From assembly GCA_050698355.1 (NCBI GenBank), contig JBOHBN010000376.1, positions 1 through 34,893 of the forward strand: 34,893 bases of DNA. The letters run 5' to 3'. Under the pieces are notes generated by a model. It worked only from the letters and a program-made list of their open reading frames with translations. It was not told the origin of the DNA and did not search any database. Each line of letters starts with the position of its first letter. Positions within the stretch are counted from its first letter, which is position 1. The position numbers were made by a program, and so were the translations under genes. The DNA comes from JBOHBN01 sp050698355. Its GTDB lineage: Bacteria > Actinomycetota > Actinomycetes > Streptosporangiales > WHST01. Of this stretch, positions 7,256-13,163 are shown piece after piece.

Positions 7256-8353
7256 TCACCTTCGGCCCGCCCGAGCCGGGTGCGGGCGGGGAACGAGTGC
7301 CGCGCCGTCACGTCCCTCTTCATCGTTCGCGGCCCGGACCGCCTCCGCCACGAGCTCGTGGTCGGGGGAGAGGTGACACACCGGATCGGTGCGAGCGGCG
7401 TCACCGGTGAGCTGGAACGCCTGGCACCGGCATCCACCGAAGTCGGTGTCGCGGCGCGCGCAGCTTTGGCACGGTTCCGGCATCCAGCCGGTCCCGCGGA
7501 AGCTGTTGAAGAGGGCTGACTGCTCCCAGATCCACGCCAGCGAGTGTTCGCGGACGTTGGCACGCGGGAGGGGAAGCGTGTGCGCGGTCGGGCAGGGCAG
7601 GGCGTCGCCGCCCGGCGTCACGGTGAGCTGCCGCCGCGCCCAGCCGCCCATGCATGGTTTGGGATAGCGGCTGTAGTAGTCGGGGATGACGTAGATGACC
7701 TCCATGCGTCCGGCGAGCCGGTCACGCGCCGCTCGTACCGTGGTTTCCGCGTGCTGGAGCTGAGTACGTGTGGGCAGGAGCGCCTGCCGATTGCGCCAGG
7801 CCCAGCCGTAGTACTGCGTGTTCGCCAGCTCGATCCGGTCGGCCTCGAGCTCCTCGGCCAGGGCGAGGATGCCGCCGACGCGGTCGATGTTGTGGCGATG
7901 CAGGACGACGTTCAACGTGAGCGGCCAGCCCAGCTCCTTCACCAGCCGGCACGCTGCGAGCTTCCGCTCGAACGACCGCGTGCCGGCGATGCGGTCCGAG
8001 ACGTCCGGTTCGTCGGCCTGGATGCTGATCTGGACGTGATCGAGCCCTGCGGCGAGTAGCTGCTCGGCGCGACGGCGCGAGAGGCCGAGCGCGCTCGTGA
8101 TCAGGTTGGTGTAGAAGCCGTGCCCGGTCGCGCTGCTCACGATCTCGACGATGTCGCGACGCTGGAGCGGTTCACCACCGGAGAGGTGCAGCTGCAGAAC
8201 ACCCAGCTGCCTGGCCTCGGCCAGCACGCGTTGCCACGCGGCGGTCGGTAGTTCCTCCCTGTAGTCGTCGAGGTCGAGCGGGTTGGAGCAGTACGGGCAG
8301 TGCAGGGGGCAGGCGTAGGTGAGCTCGGCGAGCAGGCCGTACGGCCTATCCAT
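7256..8353 (-). CDS. pqqE: PqqE, radical SAM/SPASM enzyme of PQQ biosynthesis
   Basis: A 365-residue radical SAM protein that forms the Glu-Tyr carbon-carbon cross-link in PqqA, the first step of PQQ synthesis. The radical SAM cluster cysteines are at 15, 19 and 22 (CPLHCPYC), followed by LHLSGGEPL. The C-terminal SPASM region shows Cys residues in PKPCMGGW and in CQSCARRDTDFGGCRC plus a late PVC, enough for the auxiliary iron-sulfur clusters. A longer frame exists upstream, but ATG 8353 starts exactly at the conserved N terminus (MDRPYGLLAELTY) and overlaps the pqqD stop by eight bases, indicating coupling. The C-terminal 25 residues are a low-complexity tail. Confidence 0.95.
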   Translation of the reverse strand: MDRPYGLLAELTYACPLHCPYCSNPLDLDDYREELPTAAWQRVLAEARQLGVLQLHLSGGEPLQRRDIVEIVSSATGHGFYTNLITSALGLSRRRAEQLLAAGLDHVQISIQADEPDVSDRIAGTRSFERKLAACRLVKELGWPLTLNVVLHRHNIDRVGGILALAEELEADRIELANTQYYGWAWRNRQALLPTRTQLQHAETTVRAARDRLAGRMEVIYVIPDYYSRYPKPCMGGWARRQLTVTPGGDALPCPTAHTLPLPRANVREHSLAWIWEQSALFNSFRGTGWMPEPCQSCARRDTDFGGCRCQAFQLTGDAARTDPVCHLSPDHELVAEAVRAANDEEGRDGAALVPRPHPARAGRR

Positions 8354-8621
8354 GGTTGACCTCCACGCACCGCTTGGCGGAGAGGCGGTCGAGGAACGAG
8401 CGCACCTCGTCACCGTCCACGTGGTCGTAGCGCCCGTGGAGTTCCGTCACGATCTCGGCCACCGTGCGGTCCCCGTCGCACAAGCCCAGGATGGTCGCAC
8501 CCGTGCCGTTCAGCACCGAGACGGTCTCCGGCCCCAGCAGCACGTGTCCCTCGCGCGCCGCGTCGAGTTCGAGCCGGACGTGCGGCGAGAGGCGGGGTCG
8601 ATCGTCGCTACTGATCCGCAT
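8346..8621 (-). CDS. pqqD: PqqD, PqqA-binding chaperone
   Basis: A 91-residue winged-helix peptide chaperone that binds the PqqA precursor and delivers it to PqqE. The typical PqqD outline is visible: PRLSPHVRLELD near the start, then a HVLLGPETVSVLNGTG strand, then CDGDRTVAEIVTELHGRY and a C-terminal helix FLDRLSAKRCVEV. It is a free-standing protein, not fused to PqqC or PqqE. It overlaps pqqC upstream by 14 bases and pqqE downstream by eight, so the three are translationally linked. Confidence 0.93.
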   Translation of the reverse strand: MRISSDDRPRLSPHVRLELDAAREGHVLLGPETVSVLNGTGATILGLCDGDRTVAEIVTELHGRYDHVDGDEVRSFLDRLSAKRCVEVNHG

Positions 8622-9306
8622 ACGCCCGGTCTATGCCGTCCATGATGCTCCACAGCACGTCGCACTTGAACGACAGCGCCGCCACCGCGTGTTCCTGCTC
8701 CTGCGCGGTGCGGCAGCATTCCGTGACCACCTGCAGCGCGAGTTCGGAGTCGCGTGGTGCCTGGGTGAGCCGGGCCCGGAAGTACGCGAGGCCGGCACGG
8801 TCGATCCAGGTGTAGGAGCGCTCGAACGCGACGAGCCGCTCGGCCATCAGGTCCGGTGCGAACAGCTCGGTCAACGACGAGGCCACCGCCTCCACCCAGG
8901 GCCGCGTGCGCGCGAAGGTCACGTACGCGTCGACCGCGAACCGCACGCCCGGAACGACGTGCCGCTCGTCGCGCACCTCGTCCCGGGTCAGCCCGACCGC
9001 CTCGCCCAGGCGAAACCACGCCTCGATCCCGCCCTCCGTGCCTTGGGTGCCGTCGTGGTCGAGAATCCGCGTGATCCAGTGCCGCCGCACTTCACGATCC
9101 GGGCAGTTGGCCAGGATCGCGGCGTCCTTTCGCGGAATGGCCTGCTGGTAGTAGTAGCGGTTGGCCACCCAGCCCTGGATCTGCCGACGGCTCAACAGCC
9201 CCTGGTTCATCCGTTGATGGAACGGATGGCTGTCGTGGTAGCGCCGAGACTGCGCCCGCAGCGCCGCGACGAACTCCTCGGTGTCGGGCTCGGTCTCCAT
9301 GAGCAT
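8608..9306 (-). CDS. pqqC: PqqC, cofactorless oxidase of the last PQQ step
   Basis: A 232-residue protein that catalyses ring closure and eight-electron oxidation to PQQ. It lines up without gaps with Klebsiella PqqC numbering as I remember it: Tyr23, His24, Arg50, Gln54, Lys60, Arg80, His84, Tyr128, Arg157, Tyr175, Arg179 and Lys214 are all present. The one exception is residue 154, His in Klebsiella and Met here (codon at 8845-8847). His154 belongs to the oxygen-side core with Tyr175 and Arg179. ATG 9306 is favoured over ATG 9300 because GGAGG sits 10 bases upstream of the first. It follows the hairpin downstream of pqqA. Confidence 0.95.
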   Translation of the reverse strand: MLMETEPDTEEFVAALRAQSRRYHDSHPFHQRMNQGLLSRRQIQGWVANRYYYQQAIPRKDAAILANCPDREVRRHWITRILDHDGTQGTEGGIEAWFRLGEAVGLTRDEVRDERHVVPGVRFAVDAYVTFARTRPWVEAVASSLTELFAPDLMAERLVAFERSYTWIDRAGLAYFRARLTQAPRDSELALQVVTECCRTAQEQEHAVAALSFKCDVLWSIMDGIDRAYADQ

Positions 9307-9353
9307 CGGACCTGCACCTCCAATCGTCGGCGCCCTTCCTGCGACCCGCGGCA

Positions 9354-9390
9354 GGGAAGAGCGCCGGGCGATCGGCCCGGCGCCCTTCCC
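9354..9390 (-). terminator. Hairpin between pqqA and pqqC, probable partial terminator
   Basis: Sixteen-base arms 9354-9369 and 9375-9390 pair with a single mismatch around a five-base loop, starting six bases after the pqqA stop. There is no U-tract. A stem of this kind between pqqA and the enzyme genes would let pqqA transcripts, needed in stoichiometric amounts as the substrate, outnumber those for the catalysts. It could also stabilise the 3' end of a short pqqA message. Confidence 0.65.
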
Positions 9391-9396
9391 AACGAT

Positions 9397-9522
9397 CTAG
9401 TCCAGGTCGAACTCCCAGACACCCATGTACGCGCTCGCCTCGGCCGACACCCCGATCTCCTCGAAAGCCGGGGTCTCCCACTCATTCCTGCGGGAACGAG
9501 ACATGAAACCTTCCCGGTCCAT
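9397..9522 (-). CDS. pqqA: PqqA, PQQ precursor peptide (41 aa)
   Basis: This small ribosomal peptide is the substrate that becomes PQQ. ATG 9522 has AGGAGG nine bases upstream. The 41-residue product has the PqqA pattern: Trp15, then TPAFEEIGVSAEASAY, with Glu28 and Tyr32 in the required E-x3-Y spacing for PqqE cross-linking. Nine residues (MGVWEFDLD) follow the Tyr, a longer and more acidic tail than in the short proteobacterial peptides. It lies 77 bases after the dehydrogenase stop and ahead of a hairpin and pqqC. The C-terminal sequence does not match mycofactocin precursors, which end in a Val-Tyr pair. Confidence 0.93.
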   Translation of the reverse strand: MDREGFMSRSRRNEWETPAFEEIGVSAEASAYMGVWEFDLD

Positions 9523-9599
9523 GGCTGGACACCTCCTTCCTGTCGGTCTCATGCGGGACGGATCGCGCGGATCTGTGCCGCAAACCTGTCACCGTGCCA

Positions 9600-11291
9600 C
9601 TACCCCGATTCCGGCAGCGCGAATACGAAGAGAGCATCTCCGTGCGGCGAACCGAGCATCCCGGGTAGGAACCCTTCGACCCACGCGCCCCAGCCGACGG
9701 GAACGGCGATGTACTGCCTTCCGTCGACGCTGTAGGTCGTCGGGCTGCTGTGGTGGCCGCACCCGGTCTGGAACTGCCAGAGATGTTCGCCGGTGCGTGC
9801 GTCGAGCGCGTTGAACTCGCCGGTGGGTTCGCCGGCGAACACCACGTCGCCCGCCGTGGCCAGCACGGACGCGCACATCGGCACGTCGTTGCGCCAGCGC
9901 CACTTCTCCTCGCCTGTGGACGGGTCGAAGGCGCTCACCGAGCCGGTCATGTCCGTACTGTCCACGGTGACCGCCGCACCCCAATAGGGAATGCTCTCCT
10001 TGAACTCCCGGCGCCGGCGGGTGACCTGGGCTCCGACGTCCTGCACGGGAACGTAGAACAGTCCGGTTCTCGGGCTGTACGCCGCGTGCGTCCATTCCTT
10101 CCCGCCCGCGGGACCCGGCCAGAAGTGGACCGGTTCTCCTTCCTTGTCCGGGAACACCTTGGGCGTAACCGTGCCGTTGGGCTCGATCTCGCCCCAGGTG
10201 ATGCGGTCGACGAAGGGCGCCACCCGCACCAGCTCACCGTTGGTGCGGTCAAGGACGAAGAAGTACCCGTTCTTGTCGAAGTGGCAGAGCAGCTTGCGCC
10301 CGTCCTGCTCGAACAGGATGTTCTCCATCGTGGAGTCGTAGTCCCACAGGTCGTGCGGGTTGTACTGGTAGTGCCAGCGGATCTCGCCGTTGTCCGGGTC
10401 GACGGCGATGACCGAGTCGGTGTACAGGTTGTCGCCCTCCCGGACGGCACCGTCGAAGTCCGGCGCGGGGTTGCCCGTACCCCAGTACATGAGGTTCAGC
10501 TCCGGGTCGTAGGTTCCGGTGACCCAGGGGTTCGCACCTCCGCGCGCCCAGGCCGGCCCGTCCGGCCAGGTCTCCGACCCCGGCTCGCCAGGCTTCGGCA
10601 CCGTGTAGCAGCGCCACACGTGCTGGCCCGTTTCGAGGTCGAAGGCGTCGAGGTGGCCCCGCACTCCGAACTCCCCGCCGGAGCTGCCGACGACGACCTT
10701 GTCCTTCACCACGAGCGGAGCAACGGTTGCGCTCTCGCCGGCCCGGACGTCGCCGTAGGCGCTGTCCCAGACCCGCTTGCCCGTGGTGGCGTCGAGCGCC
10801 AGCAGGTGCGCGTTCAGCGTGACGACGAACACCTTGCCGTTCGCCACCGCGACTCCGCGGTTGACGTTGCCGCAGCACAGCGAGGTGTCGTACGGGATCG
10901 CGTGCTTGTACCGCCACAACTCCTGGCCGGTCGCCGCGTTGAGCGCCCAGACCCAGCCGTCCCAGCCGGAGACGAACATGACGCCGTCGACGACGATCGG
11001 AGCGGCCTCGAACGAGTAGGTCGACGGTCCCGCATGGATCCCGGCGGAGCCCGCCTGGTAGACCCATGCGGGCGCAAGCCGCTTGACGTTCTCGGTGTTG
11101 ATCTGGTCCAACGGGCTGAACCGCTGCCCGTCGTAGGCGCCGTAGTACGTCAGCCAGTTCTGTGGTTCGGAGCGAGCATCGAGGATGCGTTCGTACGTGA
11201 CGTCGCGGACCACCGGCGGCGCATTCCCGACCACGCCGCTCAGGGCCGCCTGATCGACCGCCTGCCCAGCATCCACATACTCTTCTGTCAT
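9600..11291 (-). CDS. PQQ-dependent alcohol dehydrogenase, lanthanide-type metal site
   Basis: A 563-residue eight-bladed beta-propeller quinoprotein with repeated tryptophan-docking motifs (for example ALDATTGKRVW, AFDLETGQHVW, AVDPDNGEIRW). The adjacent cysteines Cys139-Cys140 (SLCCGNVNRG) form the ring disulfide facing PQQ in this family. Metal ligands are Glu207 (GGEFGVRG), Asn274 (WGTGNPAP) and Asp317 (DLWDYD). Asp319, two residues later, is the position that is Ala, Ser or Thr in Ca2+ enzymes and Asp in lanthanide enzymes of the XoxF/ExaF/PedH type. No signal peptide is visible, and the frame offers no earlier start; AAGGGG precedes ATG 11291. No haem c motif CxxCH is present. Substrate is probably a short alcohol, with methanol possible given the neighbouring formaldehyde dehydrogenase. 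Confidence 0.93.
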   Translation of the reverse strand: MTEEYVDAGQAVDQAALSGVVGNAPPVVRDVTYERILDARSEPQNWLTYYGAYDGQRFSPLDQINTENVKRLAPAWVYQAGSAGIHAGPSTYSFEAAPIVVDGVMFVSGWDGWVWALNAATGQELWRYKHAIPYDTSLCCGNVNRGVAVANGKVFVVTLNAHLLALDATTGKRVWDSAYGDVRAGESATVAPLVVKDKVVVGSSGGEFGVRGHLDAFDLETGQHVWRCYTVPKPGEPGSETWPDGPAWARGGANPWVTGTYDPELNLMYWGTGNPAPDFDGAVREGDNLYTDSVIAVDPDNGEIRWHYQYNPHDLWDYDSTMENILFEQDGRKLLCHFDKNGYFFVLDRTNGELVRVAPFVDRITWGEIEPNGTVTPKVFPDKEGEPVHFWPGPAGGKEWTHAAYSPRTGLFYVPVQDVGAQVTRRRREFKESIPYWGAAVTVDSTDMTGSVSAFDPSTGEEKWRWRNDVPMCASVLATAGDVVFAGEPTGEFNALDARTGEHLWQFQTGCGHHSSPTTYSVDGRQYIAVPVGWGAWVEGFLPGMLGSPHGDALFVFALPESG

Positions 11292-11304
11292 CAGCTTCCC
11301 CTTT

Positions 11305-11766
11305 CTACGGTCGTGGCTGGTCTGGCCGATCGAGTCGCGCTTCGGCCGGAACGTCGCCGAGGACGACGATGACCCCCGTCAGGCCGCGACCCTCGTCGTT
11401 GCCGATGGGTGAGCTGAACCAGTAGTAGCCGGGACCGTCGAGGTTCAGGCTCGCGGTCCCGCGTGAGTGGTTCGGCAGCCAGATGAACTGCTGGTCACCG
11501 TTGTTCGGCAGGAGCGCGCAGTGCGTATTGAGATCGTCGTTGACGAGCTCGAGCTCGAGGTCGCCCGCGTGCGCAAGCACGAGGATCGTGGGGTCCCAAA
11601 CCAGTTCGTCGACCGGGATGCGCACTCGCGCGCGCATGCGCCCGTCGGGCCCCTCCTCGGCGCGCGCGAGATTTCCGTGCAACAGCAGGCGTCCCAGCAC
11701 TGCCTTGTTCTGCCTGTCCAACCCCAGCTCGCTCACCGCCTCGGGTAGCTCGCTCGTGGCCGCCAT
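11305..11766 (-). CDS. Cupredoxin-fold PQQ-associated protein (MSMEG_3727-like)
   Basis: A 153-residue protein whose C-terminal 100 residues look like a cupredoxin beta-sandwich (TILVLAHAGDLELELVN, WLPNHSRGTASL, GPGYYWFSSPIGNDEG, LTGVIVVLG). I associate this with the small proteins found beside actinobacterial PQQ dehydrogenases and named after MSMEG_3727. A type 1 copper site needs a Cys, His and Met on the last loop; here that loop reads FSSPIGNDEGRG, with none of them, so copper electron transfer is doubtful. ATG 11766 has AGGAGG eight bases upstream, much better than the ATG 48 bases earlier. No signal peptide is seen. It ends 13 bases before the dehydrogenase start, so the two are tightly paired, perhaps as subunits. 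Confidence 0.75.
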   Translation of the reverse strand: MAATSELPEAVSELGLDRQNKAVLGRLLLHGNLARAEEGPDGRMRARVRIPVDELVWDPTILVLAHAGDLELELVNDDLNTHCALLPNNGDQQFIWLPNHSRGTASLNLDGPGYYWFSSPIGNDEGRGLTGVIVVLGDVPAEARLDRPDQPRP

Positions 11767-11854
11767 CGGCTTCACCTCCTGATCAACTCCCCTTGGCGTG
11801 GGTTTTCCGAACATCGGTTCTTGCCGGGTTGGCGGACCGGCACCCGCGCGACGA

Positions 11855-13000
11855 TCACACGCCGCCGGGTTTGAGGATGACCTTCGTGTAGCCTTCGATG
11901 CGCTGGTCGAACTTCTGGTACGCGCTGGGTGCCTCGTCGAGCCGCAGCTCGTGCGAGACCACGAAGCTCGGCTCGGCGCGACCCTCGGTGATCATGTCGC
12001 GCAGCTGACGGTTGTACCGCTTGACGTTCGCCTGCCCAGTGCCCATGCGTAGGCCCTTCTCGAACAGCTTCCCGATCGCGACCAGCAGCATGCCCTGCTT
12101 GGCGTGCTCGTCGACGCCGCCCGGGTCGGAGGGCACGTACAGGCCGGGCACACCGAGCGCGCCCGTGGGGCGCACCGTGTGCACCAGCTGGTTGAGCACG
12201 GTCGCCGGTTCCTCCCGGTCACCGGACTCGGCGGTCGCCTGGTAACCGACCGCGTCGACGCCCTTGTCGGTGCCCTCGCCGCCCGTCTGGTCCTTGATCT
12301 GCTGAACCGGATCGCCCGCGGAGAAGTCGATCGGAATCGCGCCGATCTGACGCGCCTTGTCGAGTCGTTCCGGCACCCGGTCCACCGAGAAGACGCGAGA
12401 CGCGCCGCGGAGCAGGGCGGAGTAGGCGGCCATCAGGCCGACCGGGCCCGCGCCGTACACCGCAACCGTCTCCCCAGGCGAGACCCCGGCCAACTCGCAG
12501 CCGTGGTACCCGGTGGGGAATATGTCCGCCAATAACGCGTAATCCGCCTCGTGTGCGGTTCCCGGCGGCAGCCGCAGGCAGTTGAAGTCCGCGTAGGGCA
12601 CGCGCAGGTACTCCGCCTGCCCACCGGGGTACGGCCCCATCGCGACGTAGCCGTACGCCCCGCCGGCGAAGCCCGACGGGTTGACCGTCAAACAGAATCC
12701 CGTGTAGCCGCCGAGGCAGTTCTTGCAGAAACCACACGCCACGTTGAACGGCATCACGACGCGGTCACCTCGCTCCAGGCTGGTGACGCCGCTACCGACT
12801 TCCTCGATGATCCCGAGGTTTTCGTGGCCGAACACGATGCCCGGTTCCGCCGCCGTTCGGCCCTCGTACATGTGCAGGTCGGATCCGCAGATGCAGCTCG
12901 AGGTGATCCGGACGATGACATCGTTCGGCTGCTCGATACGCGGGTCAGGTGCGTCGTCGACCGCGACCTCGAAAGGCTTTCTGTACACCACCGCACGCAT
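11855..13000 (-). CDS. Glutathione-independent formaldehyde dehydrogenase-like zinc enzyme
   Basis: A 381-residue medium-chain zinc dehydrogenase of the formaldehyde dehydrogenase (PDH/FdhA-like) subgroup. Catalytic zinc ligands are Cys38 and His59-Glu60 (CGSDLH, GHENLG). The structural zinc cysteines are at 89, 92, 95 and 103. The NAD site is VYGAGPVGLMAA near residue 190. The subgroup-typical insert around SGFAGGAYGYVAMGPYPGGQ is present. It would oxidise formaldehyde or another aldehyde with NAD+. As first gene of the minus-strand cluster, 88 bases before the cupredoxin-like gene, it plausibly removes the aldehyde made by the PQQ dehydrogenase. Its promoter lies in the 163-base divergent region. 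Confidence 0.9.
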   Translation of the reverse strand: MRAVVYRKPFEVAVDDAPDPRIEQPNDVIVRITSSCICGSDLHMYEGRTAAEPGIVFGHENLGIIEEVGSGVTSLERGDRVVMPFNVACGFCKNCLGGYTGFCLTVNPSGFAGGAYGYVAMGPYPGGQAEYLRVPYADFNCLRLPPGTAHEADYALLADIFPTGYHGCELAGVSPGETVAVYGAGPVGLMAAYSALLRGASRVFSVDRVPERLDKARQIGAIPIDFSAGDPVQQIKDQTGGEGTDKGVDAVGYQATAESGDREEPATVLNQLVHTVRPTGALGVPGLYVPSDPGGVDEHAKQGMLLVAIGKLFEKGLRMGTGQANVKRYNRQLRDMITEGRAEPSFVVSHELRLDEAPSAYQKFDQRIEGYTKVILKPGGV

Positions 13001-13163
13001 GCGCGATCACCCCATTCCGGCCGTCGCGTCTCGACCCCTTGGAGCGCCGTTGCCTGACGGCTACTCTGGTAACTGGCCAAGGCGCGGCGGCTCCGTCACG
13101 TCGTTGGTGCGTCCAGTAGCCACGATCCTGGAACGCTCCTCCCTTTTGTCCAAGGGGGATGGG
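13001..13163. promoter_or_regulatory. Divergent control region of the PQQ operon and its regulator
   Basis: The only large intergenic gap of the PQQ locus, between the formaldehyde dehydrogenase (minus) and the GAF-LytTR regulator (plus). It holds an inverted repeat GCCGT/ACGGC at 13046-13061. Just before the regulator start, CCCTT/AAGGG at 13141-13156 overlaps the AAGGGGG ribosome binding site, so a hairpin could mask it. No confident -35/-10 pair was identified. Confidence 0.45.

Noticed and set aside
9397..9522. Reading the small peptide as a mycofactocin or other RiPP precursor
   Set aside because: The Glu-x3-Tyr spacing and adjacent pqqC, pqqD and pqqE fit PqqA; no mycofactocin genes and no Val-Tyr C terminus are present.
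9750..11372. A 540-residue plus-strand open frame over the PQQ dehydrogenase
   Set aside because: No motif or ribosome binding site; the minus strand encodes the complete quinoprotein.
12723..13163. A 147-residue N-terminal extension of the GAF-LytTR regulator
   Set aside because: It is antisense to the start of the formaldehyde dehydrogenase gene and lacks regulator features; ATG 13164 has a ribosome binding site.
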